Positions 34,801 through 43,294 of a DNA stretch of 64,000 nt are shown here, one piece after another. Under the pieces are notes generated by a model. That model searched no databases and was not told the origin of the DNA. It saw nothing but the letters and a program-made list of their open reading frames with translations. Position 1 is the first letter of the stretch; each line of letters starts with the position of its first letter. The stretch comes from Paenibacillus albicereus (GTDB lineage Bacteria; Bacillota; Bacilli; Paenibacillales; Paenibacillaceae), in contig NZ_CP051428.1 of assembly GCF_012676905.1 (NCBI RefSeq), positions 221,001 through 285,000 of the forward strand, written 5' to 3'. The translations under genes and the position numbers were made by a program.

Positions 34801-35353
34801 TCGGAGTCGGTGCGGAAGCGCCGTAGATTTGGAACTCCGATATCTGCCCGGCCGGCCAGCCCGTATTGGCGGTGAAGCTGAGGCGCACGTAACGGGCCGA
34901 AGCCGCCGCGAAGCTGATCGTCGCGGAGTTGCCGCCGGATGGGTTGAAGGTATAGCTCGCCGACCCTACGATCGTGGAGAACGAGCTGCCGTTCGTGCTG
35001 CCCTGGACGGACAGCGTCTGCGTGCGCGTTTCCCAGGCGGAGGGCAGCTTGAGCACGACCTGGTCGATGCTCGTCGCCGCTCCCAGATCGATCTGGACCC
35101 ATTGGGGAAAGGCGTTGTTCGGGCTTTCCCAATACGTGGCGGCATTGCCGTCGTTGACGTTGCCGGCGCCATAGACGTCGGCGAAGCCGCTCGCGGTCGC
35201 CGTCTTGCCGATCGCGAGGTTCGGTCCTCCCGCAGCGTCCGCCGGCGCAGGCGACAGCGACAGCTGCGAAAGCAGGACCATGCACGCAAGGAGCCAAGAT
35301 ACATAGGGATTTCGTACGGTAGCCTTTCGTTTTGCTTGCTGGCTCGTGGACAT
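31889..35353 (-). CDS. GH87 alpha-1,3-glucanase (mutanase/mycodextranase), multidomain, secreted
   Basis: This 1154-residue exported protein is modular. It has a signal peptide, then a discoidin (F5/8 C) domain at about residues 45-180. A Thr/Pro linker (PTPTATPTATP) and a second discoidin domain (about 228-365) follow. Next come two CARDB-like domains (about 370-590) and a CBM6-like domain (about 600-745). A right-handed beta-helix catalytic domain starts about residue 755 (YVQVSASKSIDQALNEFRQD). Acidic motifs FADGIN and GAGDDAFALF (about 905-935) match the three catalytic Asp of GH87 enzymes, which cut alpha-1,3-glucan in fungal walls or dental glucans. Two adjacent ATGs (35356, 35353) exist; the second has the better distance from GAGGAGG. 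A cre site lies upstream. Confidence 0.88.
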   Translation of the reverse strand: MSTSQQAKRKATVRNPYVSWLLACMVLLSQLSLSPAPADAAGGPNLAIGKTATASGFADVYGAGNVNDGNAATYWESPNNAFPQWVQIDLGAATSIDQVVLKLPSAWETRTQTLSVQGSTNGSSFSTIVGSASYTFNPSGGNSATISFAAASARYVRLSFTANTGWPAGQISEFQIYGASAPTPTPTATPTATPTATPTPTATPTATPTPTATPTPTPTATPTATPAGSNVALNKPITASSVVHTFVATNANDGSATTYWEGGGNPSQLTVDLGTNHGLSSIVLKLDPSSAWGTRTQTIQVLGNTQASSTFTSLVAAQSYTFNPAAGNKVTIPVSATAKQVQLNITANSGAPAGQVAEFEVYGTPAANPDLKVNGMSWTPSSPVENTAVTLSATVQNSGTLASGATTVAFLLGSEQVGTASVGALAAGAQTTVSLNIGARNAGTYAPGAKVDPANTVVEQNESNNSYTHSSSLVVAPVTSSDLIATTSWTPGNPSAGNTVTFSVNLTNQGNTASAGGAHPITVVLKNAAGATVQSWSASYSGSLAAGASATVTAGTWTAVNGSYSVTTTVAADGNEVAVKQQNNTSTASLYSGRGANMPFTILEAEAAGNATNGTRLAPNFKPGDYAGEASGRSAVQLDASGEYVEFTLTSPANAFVLRSSVAESTSGTVTLYANGVSKGKFNVTSKFSHVYATPSTLGRLGYDNAPGSGLTAYWLYEDAQLLLDTVYPAGTKIKIQKDAGDVPWIYVDMIETEQVAPAASNPDPSKYVQVSASKSIDQALNEFRQDTTKKGIFIPAGQWELGSKIYLYGRATEIIGAGPWHTKLVAPASQTNTDIGFNISSTANGSTIRDLSAWGNYVYRTDGPGKFIDGNGMQNVTVQNIWVEHFICLYWGVNSSNNTFKNNRIKNTFADGINMTNGSSYNVIDNNYSRGAGDDAFALFSAVDAGGSYNVGNKYTNLTATCVRRAAAFAVYGGSDNLYQNLYGADTLTYPGLTISSLSFGYNTLGFGDKDTVIDGVTLDRTGGDFWTSVGADDKINEYQNFGAIWFFGGDRTFKNILVKNVDINNPVYFGLMFQSKSPENLPMQNVRVENVTINNPTRYGIKLVASAEQGQGPVVGQASFTNVKVNNPGVQAIYGESKSPGFTVTRVSGNNW

Positions 35354-35387
35354 CATGTACCTCCTCGTTCAAGTAAATGCGACTGAT

Positions 35388-35401
35388 ATAAAGCGCTTTC
35401 A
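35388..35401 (-). promoter_or_regulatory. CcpA-binding cre site
   Basis: On the minus strand TGAAAGCGCTTTAT matches the catabolite-responsive element TGAAANCGNTNNCA closely, with a palindromic AAAGCGCTTT core. It lies 35 bases before the GH87 start, a position suited to carbon catabolite repression of an exported polysaccharide hydrolase. Confidence 0.75.
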
Positions 35402-35661
35402 TCATTTCCGGCCGTGCCTCGTTCCCGCTTCGAGCTCGCCTCCCCCCGGACCGTCCAGGCGGTCCTGCTGTCATTTTAAGCCAGTCATGGACAAGCCTTG
35501 AAGATGCGTTCTTACGAGGATCAGGTGCGATTCTATGCCGGTGGGGATGAAAAGGCGCTCGGGCAGGGGCGGAGAGGCACGCCGCCCCTCGGCGCTTGTC
35601 CGTTGCCGCCTCGCTTGTCCCGCATATACTACGGCATCAACCGGTACAAGGAGGGGGTAAC

Positions 35662-36096
35662 ATGCCGCAATGGCTGGATGCCAAGGCATCGCAGAACGCG
35701 AGCTACGGCAGCTCGATCTCCATTCCGCTCGGGGCGGGCGGCGCCCTGCAGCTGGTCGCCCAGCAGACGCTCGACCTTTCGCTGGGGACGGCGGGAGGCA
35801 CGGTCGTGGAGTTTTCCGGCACCGTCACGGTCCAGCAGCCGACCGTCGCCGCCGATGCGATCCTGTCGTTCTACGTCGTCCGAGGGCTGAGTCCGTTCGG
35901 CGGACCGGCTGTCTACACGCTGAATCAGAACCTGCTGGCGACCGAAGTCGGTCCGCGCGCGATCAGCTTCACCGGCTCCGATTCCTCGGCTCCGAACGCT
36001 CCCTCCGTCGCTTATTCCGTCTTCATCTCCTCCAGCGTGGCCGGCATTCTGCGCGTCGGACCCGAGAGCTTCAACTTCACGGGCTACAGCAGCTGA
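35662..36096 (+). CDS. Small beta-rich protein upstream of two glycosyltransferases
   Basis: The product has 144 residues starting MPQWLDAKASQNASYGSSIS, with AAGGAGGGGGTAAC before the ATG. There is no signal peptide. Alternating hydrophobic residues and many Ser/Thr/Gly suggest a beta-sandwich. The C-terminal half (FTGSDSSAPNAPSVAYSVFI) loosely recalls jelly-roll domains of spore-surface proteins. I do not recognise a defined family. The glycosyltransferase genes that follow on the same strand suggest that it may be a glycosylated surface protein, which is inference. Confidence 0.65.
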   Translation: MPQWLDAKASQNASYGSSISIPLGAGGALQLVAQQTLDLSLGTAGGTVVEFSGTVTVQQPTVAADAILSFYVVRGLSPFGGPAVYTLNQNLLATEVGPRAISFTGSDSSAPNAPSVAYSVFISSSVAGILRVGPESFNFTGYSS

Positions 36097-36180
36097 GGCG
36101 GCTGCGGCATCTCTTCATCAAGAAGGGATGCTCTACATATAATTGGAAAAGGAAGGCATTACGGGCAAGGAGGGACCGCA

Positions 36181-37422
36181 TTGACCGACGTTGGAATTGT
36201 CATGCCCGTCTACAAGCAGAGGAGGGACTTCCTGACGGCGGCCGTCCAGTCGGTGCTCGCTCAGACGTACCGCGATTTCCGCTTCGTGCTCGTCATCGAC
36301 GGCGCGCCGGAGATGGAGCCGCTCGTCCGGGAGCTGATCGCAGGAGACGCCCGGGCGCGCATCATCGCCTACCCGGACAACCGAGGCGTCGCCAGCGCCT
36401 TGAACGCTGGCTTCGAGCCGCTGCTGGCCGATCCGTCCATCCAGTACCTGACCTGGGTCTCGACGGACAATGTATACGATCCCGACTACGTCGGCGTGCT
36501 GCGCTCGGCGCTCGTCCAAGGCCAGCCGGAGCTCGGCATCGCCTTCAGCTCGTTCCGCAGCATCGACGACGAGGGGCGGCAGCTGCGCTCGGAGGCGGAG
36601 CTGGCGGCGCTGCGCGTCTACCAGGCTCAGCCGGAGGACCGGCTGCTCGATTATTCCATGGTCGGCGTCTCGTTCATGTACAAGGCGGAATACGCTCGCC
36701 AGATCGCGGGCTACGGCATGCAGCCGGTGGAGGATTACGACTATTGGCTCCGGCTCAGCGAGCGCTGCCGCATGAAGCATCTGCCGGTGGAGCTGATGGA
36801 CTACCGGGTCGATTCGGCCCATAGCATCTCCGCCCAGCTGCGCGGCCCGCTGGAGCATCGGCGGTGGCGCTACACCTATCATCTCGCCCGCCACCAGGCG
36901 CGGATGCGGCGGGGCATTCCGCAGAAGCTGACCGTGCTGTTCCCGCTCGGCCTGGCTCTCGACAACGAGATCGCGGTGCTGGAGGATCTCTATGAGCAGT
37001 CCTTCAGCAACTACGGGTGCATCGTGCTGGATCTGTCTGAATCCCAGCAGCCGACCGCGGCGCTCGGCGCCATCTCCCATCCGACGACGAGCTTCAGGTC
37101 GCTGCCCGGCATGGAGGTATCGCCTGCGATCCTGTACGCGGCGCAGTCCGTGGCGACGCCCTATGTGCTCGTGCTCGGTCCCGGGCGATTCCACGGAGTC
37201 GTCGACCTCCAGGGGCTGATCGACTATGCGGACGCGAGCGGCAAGCCGGGCGAGCTGTCCTGGTTTTACGGAAACGGCCCGGCGCCGGCGCCGGTCTCGA
37301 TCCGGCGCGAGACCGATACGACCGAGCCGCCGGGCAAGCCGAACCTGTTCCATGAGCTGTTCCGCACCGACGGGCTCATCCGGCTGCTCCGTTCGATTCT
37401 CGGGACGGGGGGTCCGCCGTGA
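36181..37422 (+). CDS. Family 2 glycosyltransferase
   Basis: This 413-residue protein has a GT-A fold at about residues 1-210: VGIVMPVYKQRRDFLTAAVQ, VLVIDGAPE, YPDNRGVASALNAG and WVSTDNVYDPDYV (DxD-like acidic motif). A later VEDYDYWLRLSERC matches the acceptor/ED-Y motif of GT2 enzymes. The C-terminal 170 residues form an extra domain of unclear role. The TTG start follows GCAAGGAGGGACCGCA. It overlaps the next gene by four bases, so the two transferases are coupled. Confidence 0.9.
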   Translation: MTDVGIVMPVYKQRRDFLTAAVQSVLAQTYRDFRFVLVIDGAPEMEPLVRELIAGDARARIIAYPDNRGVASALNAGFEPLLADPSIQYLTWVSTDNVYDPDYVGVLRSALVQGQPELGIAFSSFRSIDDEGRQLRSEAELAALRVYQAQPEDRLLDYSMVGVSFMYKAEYARQIAGYGMQPVEDYDYWLRLSERCRMKHLPVELMDYRVDSAHSISAQLRGPLEHRRWRYTYHLARHQARMRRGIPQKLTVLFPLGLALDNEIAVLEDLYEQSFSNYGCIVLDLSESQQPTAALGAISHPTTSFRSLPGMEVSPAILYAAQSVATPYVLVLGPGRFHGVVDLQGLIDYADASGKPGELSWFYGNGPAPAPVSIRRETDTTEPPGKPNLFHELFRTDGLIRLLRSILGTGGPP

Positions 37423-38501
37423 AGCTGCTGTTTACCTTTTTCAATCCGAGCGGAGGCATGGAGACGCTGAACCGGATCCGGGGCCAGGCGCTGACGGCGG
37501 CGGGACATGAGGTGCATCTGCTCTATACGAGCGGAGGGGAAGGGAGAAAGAATGTCCGAGACCTGCCGGTCCACATCCTGTCCGACCCGGCGGAGATCGG
37601 ACAGCATGCGCTCGCCGGAGGCTACGACGTCATCGTCGTGTGCACCGACATCTGGACGATGGAGATCATCCGGCAGGCGGGCTACCGCGGCCGCATCGTC
37701 TACGAGGTGCAGGGGCTCGGCCGGATCGAAGAGGCGAGGCAGACGATGGCGGCCTTCAGCGAGAGCATCCGCCGGGACGCCGACGCCCTTCTCTTTCCCC
37801 GCACGGAGCATCTCGGCGCCTTGATGAAGCAGCATCTGCCCGACCTTCCGAAGTTCAGCTTCGACAATCCGCTCGATACGTCCGGCTTCCGCTACTTCGC
37901 CTATCCGCCCAAGCCCTATCCGATCGTCGGCTGGATCGGCCGGATCACCGCCAACAAAAACTGGCGGGAATTCATCGCGATCGGCGAGCGGCTGCTGGAT
38001 GCCAACCCGTCGATCTATCTGTGGATGTTCGGGGATGCGACGCTCTATGAGCAGCCGGAGCAGGAGGCGTTCGAGCTTTGGCTCGCGGCCTCGCCCCATG
38101 CGGGGCGCCTCATCCGCCATTCCAACATCCCGCATCAGCAGATGGCGGACTACTTGAGCCTGATCGGAGATTCGGGCGGGCTGCTCTGCTCCACGTCTCA
38201 TCTGGAGGGCTTCGGCTACGCGGTCGCGGAGGCGATGCTGTGCCGATGCCCGGTGCTGTCGAGCGATTCGGACGGCATCCGCCGCTTCGTGCAGCCCGAG
38301 GTGACCGGCAAGCTGTATCCGGTCGGGCAGATCGACGTCGCGGTCCGCAAGGCGCAGGAGCTGATGGGCGACCGCAAGCGGCGGGAGCGGATGCGCGAGC
38401 GCGGAGAAGCGCACATCCGGGCGTTGTTTTCCAAGGAGGAGTATGCGAAGCGGTTCGGCAGCATGCTCGGCAAGCTGATGGCCGCGCCGCCGCGAAGCTG
38501 A
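37419..38501 (+). CDS. Family 4 (GT-B) glycosyltransferase
   Basis: The 360-residue product has a GT-B organisation: an N-terminal domain starting LLFTFFNPSGGMETLNRIRG and a GT4 domain with IVGWIGRITANKNW. The E-x7-E motif region is STSHLEGFGYAVAEAMLC, followed by CPVLSSDSDGIRRFV. The donor is probably a nucleotide sugar and the acceptor is unknown. It starts at GTG inside the stop of the GT2 gene (GTGA). Confidence 0.92.
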   Translation: MKLLFTFFNPSGGMETLNRIRGQALTAAGHEVHLLYTSGGEGRKNVRDLPVHILSDPAEIGQHALAGGYDVIVVCTDIWTMEIIRQAGYRGRIVYEVQGLGRIEEARQTMAAFSESIRRDADALLFPRTEHLGALMKQHLPDLPKFSFDNPLDTSGFRYFAYPPKPYPIVGWIGRITANKNWREFIAIGERLLDANPSIYLWMFGDATLYEQPEQEAFELWLAASPHAGRLIRHSNIPHQQMADYLSLIGDSGGLLCSTSHLEGFGYAVAEAMLCRCPVLSSDSDGIRRFVQPEVTGKLYPVGQIDVAVRKAQELMGDRKRRERMRERGEAHIRALFSKEEYAKRFGSMLGKLMAAPPRS

Positions 38502-38553
38502 GGTCCGGTCCGGCGCGAATCGGGCCGGGTCCGTTCCGGCAATCCGACATGAC

Positions 38554-38593
38554 AAAAGCCCGGCCTCCCGCGAGCATGGGGAGCCGGGCCGGT
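38554..38593. terminator. Convergent terminator
   Basis: The inverted repeat AAAAGCCCGGCCTCCC / GGGGAGCCGGGCCGG with one bulge sits between the GT4 gene and the oppositely oriented AarF gene. The T-tract is short on the plus strand; on the minus strand GGCTTTT follows. Confidence 0.65.
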
Positions 38594-40399
38594 TCATTTG
38601 CGGCCGGAGCGGAAGATCGACACGAGCATATAAAGGAACATGACGGCGGCAATCGTGAAGCCGATCTCCAGCACCGGGAAGCGGGAGAGCAGGCCGGGCT
38701 GGCGGCCGATCGAGGAGCCGACGACGAGTCCGGCCATGATGATGCTGAAGCTGAGCAGCACGATGCTGAAGCTGAGCCTTCCGCTGATGCGGTCCAGCTT
38801 TTTCATCATGCGGTCGACGTCCTTCACCGACAGCTCGAGCGGCAGCTTGCCGCGCGTCAGGTGGCGGCCCAGGCTGCGCAGGCGGGAGGGCAGCTCGCCG
38901 AGGAGGTCGACGTATTCCGCGGCATAGCTGGCGGCCGCCTCCGCGAGCCGGGCCGGCTTCAGCCGGTCGAGCAGCAGCTTTTTGCCGAACGGCTCGGCCA
39001 CGGTCACGACGCTGAAGTCGGGATCGAGCGAAGAGATGACGCCCTCGAGCGTCAACAGCGTCTTGCCGAGCAGCATGAAGTCGGCGGGCATGCGGATGCG
39101 GTGGCGATAGGACACCTGGAACAGGTCGGTCACCGCCTCGCCGAGGCTGATGTCGGAGAAGGACACCTGGTAATACTTCTCCCGCAGCCGGTCTACGTCG
39201 CGCCTCAGCTCCTGCCAGTCTGCGCTGTCCGGGATGAGCCCCATCGCCTCGATCGCCTGGATGACGCCGTCCGTGCTCTGGCGGCGCAGGGCGATGACGA
39301 GCGAGGCGAAGTGCTCCTTCATGCCCGGCGTCAGCCGTCCGGTCATGCCGAAGTCGAGCAGCCCGATGACCGGACGCGGAGCCGGGGCCGGCTCGTCCGG
39401 CCCGGCCTGACCGGTCTGCTCAAGTCCCGCGCCGGAGTCGGAGCCGTCCTCGCCGGGCGGCCGCGCGGAAGCTCGTCCGCGGCCGGCCCGCTTGCTCGTC
39501 GGCGGCGGGAGGACAAGCACGTTGCCGGGATGAGGGTCGGCATGGAAATGGCCGGAGAGGAACACCTGCTCGAGGATGACGGTGCTGACAGCTTCGGCGA
39601 TCTCGGTGAGGTCGTAGCCGGCCTGGGCGAGCGAGGCGGTGTCATGCAGCTGGATGCCGCGCATGAACTCCATCGTCAGCACGCGCCGGCTGCTCAGATC
39701 CCACCAGATGCGAGGGATGCGGATGTCGTCTCGTCCTTCGAAATGCGCCGCGATCCGTTCCGCGCTGCGTCCTTCCAGCGTATAGTCGAGCTCGGCGCCC
39801 AGCGACGAGGCCAGCTCCTCGACGAGCTCGGAGGCGCCGTATTGCCGAGCCAGCTGGAGCCGGTGCTCGGCGATCCGGGCCAGATGGCGCAGGATGTCGA
39901 GATCGGTCTCGACCGTCCGGCGGATGCCGGGCCGCTGCACCTTGACAGCGACCTCCTCGCCGGAGCGCAGCCGGGCGCGGTGCACCTGTCCGATCGAGGC
40001 GGCGGCTACCGGCTCCGGCTCGAAGCTGCGGTACACCGACTCGAGCGGCGAGCCGAGCTCTTCCTCGATGACGCGCCGCACGTCCTCGAACGGAATCGGC
40101 GGCACTTTGTCCTGGAGGCGCTGCAGCTCCTCGATGATGTCCGGCGGGAACAGGTCATGGCGCGTGCTGGCGATCTGGCCGAGCTTGACGAAGGTCGGAC
40201 CGAGCTCCTGCAAAAAAGACCGGAGGCGTTCTCCGGTCGTGCGCGTCGGCTGGTGATGCTGGCTCTCGACGCTGCGCCAATGGGGGATGAGACGGTTCAG
40301 GCCGAGGTCCCGGACGAAATAGCCGAAGCCGTTGCGGGCAAAGGCAAGCGCGATCTCGCGATAGCGCTGCAGATGACGCAGCCGGCGCATGGCCGTCAT
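38594..40399 (-). CDS. ABC1/AarF/UbiB-family kinase-like protein
   Basis: This 601-residue protein has the atypical kinase features of the family: TFVKLGQIASTRHDLFPP (KxGQ), the Ala-rich loop VAAASIGQVHRA, VAVKVQRPG, catalytic FHADPHPGNV and GLLDFGMTGRL. Two C-terminal transmembrane helices close the protein. Between HADPHPGN and DFG there is an unusual insert of about 45 residues rich in Pro, Gly, Ser and Arg. Family members support isoprenoid-quinone synthesis or membrane lipid homeostasis. The ATG overlaps the stop of the phasin-like gene (ATGA). Confidence 0.92.
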   Translation of the reverse strand: MTAMRRLRHLQRYREIALAFARNGFGYFVRDLGLNRLIPHWRSVESQHHQPTRTTGERLRSFLQELGPTFVKLGQIASTRHDLFPPDIIEELQRLQDKVPPIPFEDVRRVIEEELGSPLESVYRSFEPEPVAAASIGQVHRARLRSGEEVAVKVQRPGIRRTVETDLDILRHLARIAEHRLQLARQYGASELVEELASSLGAELDYTLEGRSAERIAAHFEGRDDIRIPRIWWDLSSRRVLTMEFMRGIQLHDTASLAQAGYDLTEIAEAVSTVILEQVFLSGHFHADPHPGNVLVLPPPTSKRAGRGRASARPPGEDGSDSGAGLEQTGQAGPDEPAPAPRPVIGLLDFGMTGRLTPGMKEHFASLVIALRRQSTDGVIQAIEAMGLIPDSADWQELRRDVDRLREKYYQVSFSDISLGEAVTDLFQVSYRHRIRMPADFMLLGKTLLTLEGVISSLDPDFSVVTVAEPFGKKLLLDRLKPARLAEAAASYAAEYVDLLGELPSRLRSLGRHLTRGKLPLELSVKDVDRMMKKLDRISGRLSFSIVLLSFSIIMAGLVVGSSIGRQPGLLSRFPVLEIGFTIAAVMFLYMLVSIFRSGRK

Positions 40400-40857
40400 C
40401 GGACGCTGCCGTCCGGTTCTGTCCCCGGCTCCTGGCCGGCAGGCTCCGCCGCTGCGGACGGGATGGAAGGCGGCACGCCCGGTCCGGCCTTGCCGGTGCC
40501 CTCGTAGGCGCCGTCTTCGCCGGCGGCTCCGTGGGGGAGCGCCTCCGGCGCATGGGCCGAGGGGGCGCCGAGCCGCGCTTCAAGCTCCGCGACGCGCGCC
40601 TCGAGCCGCGCGAGCTCGCTGCGATGCGCGAGCTCCAGCTCATCCGTCACGTCCTTGACGCGCTCGCGAATGAACGTTTCCATGCCGCTGCGGGCTTCCT
40701 GTCCCCGCGAGATCATGCTGCTGACAAACTGCTGCGAGTCGGCCTTGCTCATGTCGCTTCGGGCCGACAGCTCCTGCGCCAGCTTCTCCGCCTGCTCCTT
40801 GGTCGAAGCGGCGAGGCCGAGCCCCAGCGAGAACGCCTTGTTCAAGAGGTCTTTCAT
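40396..40857 (-). CDS. Phasin-like/PhaF-type helical protein
   Basis: The 153-residue product starts MKDLLNKAFSLGLGLAASTK. About 90 residues of amphipathic helix follow, with a coiled coil (ELARLEARVAELEARLG), then a Pro/Ala/Gly-rich tail. This is the pattern of the short polyhydroxyalkanoate regulator/phasin-like proteins found beside aarF genes in Bacilli. The ATG at 40857 is preceded by AAGGCAGGTG. Overlap with aarF implies a joint role at the membrane, but the function is unproven. Confidence 0.78.
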   Translation of the reverse strand: MKDLLNKAFSLGLGLAASTKEQAEKLAQELSARSDMSKADSQQFVSSMISRGQEARSGMETFIRERVKDVTDELELAHRSELARLEARVAELEARLGAPSAHAPEALPHGAAGEDGAYEGTGKAGPGVPPSIPSAAAEPAGQEPGTEPDGSVR

Positions 40858-40997
40858 GAATCGACACCTGCCTTCTTTTTCGAGTCTATCGCTACCATGT
40901 TCCATCCTTGCTTCTTCATTATACTCAACGCCTCGGGGTTAATCACCCGCTTCGGCTCCGGCAAAGAAGGACGGAAGGCGGTTCTTCTGCCTGAAAG

Positions 40998-43139
40998 CTA
41001 ACGGTTCCGCCACCAGCGGGAGAGGCCGCCGAGCCAGCCCCGCTCCTGGCCGGTCTGGGCCGAGTCGGCGGCCGGCTCGGCCGCGCCGGCATCCGCGGCG
41101 GCCTCCACGCCGGAGGCCGAGCTGCCGTCGCAGGTGCCGGTCGGCTCCGTGCCGGCGACGAACAGCTCCATGCGCCAGCCGGAGCAGCCGGGGCCGTAGC
41201 GCAGGCCGCTCGCCGGATCGACGGCGACGCTGACGACGCCGTCCGGCACGGGGAACGGCCGCGCGGGCCGCCCGCTCAGCGCGCGCTCGGTGAAGGAGGC
41301 GAAGATCGGAGCGGCTCGGTGCGACTCCGCCGTCGTCAGGCTGCGCCCCTTGTCGTAGCCGGTCCAGACGGCGGCGGCCAGCTCGGGCGTATACCCGACG
41401 AGCCAGGCGTCGTCCGCCGTCGTGCCGGTCTTGCCGGCGACGGGACGGCGGATCATTGCGGAGACGCGGCTGCCGGTGCCCCCCGTCTCGAACACGCTCT
41501 CCATCAGGCTCGTGAGCACGTAGGCATGGGCGGGATCGGACACCTGCGACCGGCGCGGCTCGGCCCGGTACAGCACCTCTCCCTTGCTGTCCTCGACGCG
41601 CAGGATCGCCGTCGGCTCGGCGCGCATGCCTCCCGCGGCGAGCGTGCCGAACGCCGACGCCATCTCGAGCGGGCTCGCCGGATACGTGCCGAGCGCGAGC
41701 GACGGCAGCGGCTGCAGGTCGCCGGCGAGCCCGAGCTGCCGCGCGGCGGAGACGACCTTGTCCGCGCCGATGCGCAGGATCGTGTTGACCGCGTACGTGT
41801 TGTCCGAGCTCGCGATCGCCTCGCGCATCGTGATGTCGCCGCCGGCGTAGCGGTCGTGGTAGTTGCGCGGCGCGTACGTCTTGCGGCCGCTGTCGTAGCT
41901 GAAGATCGTCGGCGCGCTCGTGAACGGCGTCACGGCGGTCAAGCCGTTCTCCAGGGCGGCGAGGTAGAGGATCGGCTTGAACGACGAGCCGGGCTGGCGG
42001 CGCGCCAGCGCCCGGTTGAACGGGCCCGTGCGGTAGTCGCGGCCGCCGACCATGGCGCGGATGTAGCCCGTCGCCGGCTCTATGGCGACGAGCGCCGCCT
42101 GCTGCTGCGAGCTGGACGGCAGCCCTTCCTTGACGGCGGCTTCGGCGGCTTGCTGCATCGCGGGGTCGAGCGTCGTATAGATGCGCGCGCCGCCCTCGCT
42201 GATGAGCCCTTCGTCGAGGCCGAGCTGGTCGACCGCCGTCTGCCGCACATAGTCGCGGAAGTACGGCGCGCCGCCCCCGCTGCCGGCAGGCTGCAGCGGC
42301 TGCAGCTCCAGCTTCTCCGCGCGCGCGGCGGCGGCCTGCTCGGCGGTGATCGCGCCGGTCTCGACCATAGCGGCGAGCACGAGCTTCTGCCGGCGGTAGG
42401 CGTTCGCCTCGTTGAGATAGGGCGAGTAGTACTTCGGCCCCTTCGGCACGCCGGCGAGCATGGATGCTTCGGCCAGCGTCAGCTCGGAGGCGTGCTTGCC
42501 GTAGTACATCTTCGCCGCCCGCTCGATGCCGTAGGCGCCGTGGCCGTAGTAGATTTGGTTGAAATACTGGCCGAGGATCTCTTCCTTGGACAGGTTCATC
42601 TCCAGCTGGGCGGTATAGGCCGCTTCCTTGAGCTTGCGCTTCCACGTCCGCTCATGGGTCAGATACAGGTTGCGGGCCAGCTGCTGCGTGATCGTGCTCG
42701 CCCCTTGGCGGGCGCGTCCGCTCTCCAGGTTGACGAGCGCGGCGCGGGCCATGCCGCGCACGTCGAAGCCGCCATGCCCGTAGAAGCGGCGATCCTCGAT
42801 GGCGATCGTCGCGTCGACCAGATAAGGCGAGATGCGGGCGAGAGGCACGCTCTCCCTCGTCTGTCCGGCGTGAAACGAATCGAGCAGATTGCCGGAGGCG
42901 TCGTAGATTTGCGTCACCTCCGCCGAGGATGAGGCAGGCAGCGCCTGCAGGCGCAGCGTCAGCAGCGCGGCGGCGAGCAGCAGCAGCGTCAGCGAGAAGC
43001 CGGTGCCGGCGAGCAGCGCCAGCCAGCGCAGCGGGCCGCGGGCGCGAAAGGCGGAGCGGCAGACGGAAAGCAGCGCCCGGCCGGGCTTTTGGATGTTTGC
43101 CCGCTCCTTTTTCCGGCGCGAGGCGGGACGATTGGTCAC
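40998..43139 (-). CDS. pbpG: Class A penicillin-binding protein (transglycosylase/transpeptidase)
   Basis: This 713-residue bifunctional enzyme has a cytoplasmic basic N-terminus and one transmembrane helix (about residues 42-64). A GT51 domain (about 75-250) carries ATIAIEDRRFYGHGG and QGASTITQQLARNLYL. A transpeptidase domain has SxxK in GSSFKP, SxN in ASSDNTY and KTGTT. The last 60 residues form an Ala/Ser/Gly-rich tail. The start is GTG at 43139 with GGGAGGAACC upstream. The frame stays open far beyond this on the strand opposite speE/speB, which is not coding. Proximity to speE-speB, as in B. subtilis, suggests the PbpG (PBP2d) ortholog; the enzyme class is certain, the exact ortholog less so. 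Confidence 0.9.
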   Translation of the reverse strand: MTNRPASRRKKERANIQKPGRALLSVCRSAFRARGPLRWLALLAGTGFSLTLLLLAAALLTLRLQALPASSSAEVTQIYDASGNLLDSFHAGQTRESVPLARISPYLVDATIAIEDRRFYGHGGFDVRGMARAALVNLESGRARQGASTITQQLARNLYLTHERTWKRKLKEAAYTAQLEMNLSKEEILGQYFNQIYYGHGAYGIERAAKMYYGKHASELTLAEASMLAGVPKGPKYYSPYLNEANAYRRQKLVLAAMVETGAITAEQAAAARAEKLELQPLQPAGSGGGAPYFRDYVRQTAVDQLGLDEGLISEGGARIYTTLDPAMQQAAEAAVKEGLPSSSQQQAALVAIEPATGYIRAMVGGRDYRTGPFNRALARRQPGSSFKPILYLAALENGLTAVTPFTSAPTIFSYDSGRKTYAPRNYHDRYAGGDITMREAIASSDNTYAVNTILRIGADKVVSAARQLGLAGDLQPLPSLALGTYPASPLEMASAFGTLAAGGMRAEPTAILRVEDSKGEVLYRAEPRRSQVSDPAHAYVLTSLMESVFETGGTGSRVSAMIRRPVAGKTGTTADDAWLVGYTPELAAAVWTGYDKGRSLTTAESHRAAPIFASFTERALSGRPARPFPVPDGVVSVAVDPASGLRYGPGCSGWRMELFVAGTEPTGTCDGSSASGVEAAADAGAAEPAADSAQTGQERGWLGGLSRWWRNR

Positions 43140-43265
43140 GATGCGGTTCCTCCCGAAGATTCGACATGGTTTTCCATAGTATGGATATCGAGAGGGGGGA
43201 ATATACGAGCGGGCCGGAGGGCGCGGCCGCTCTGTGAAATCGCGGTAAAGCCATCCGGAAAGGGT

Positions 43266-43294
43266 TTGAATTGAGGGGGGGTTTTGACTATAAT
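43266..43294 (+). promoter_or_regulatory. Sigma-A promoter of speE-speB
   Basis: TTGAAT (43266-43271) and TATAAT (43289-43294) are separated by 17 bases. Transcription should begin near 43301, which leaves a leader of about 285 bases before speE. The leader contains several short hairpins, such as TCGTCCGAGGACGA (about 43477) and GGACGGGCTTCCCGTCC (43537-43553). Confidence 0.8.

Noticed and set aside
31955..35386. A 1143-residue plus-strand frame opposite the GH87 gene
   Set aside because: It has no recognisable domains, no ribosome site and the Arg/Val-rich content typical of antisense frames in high-G+C DNA.
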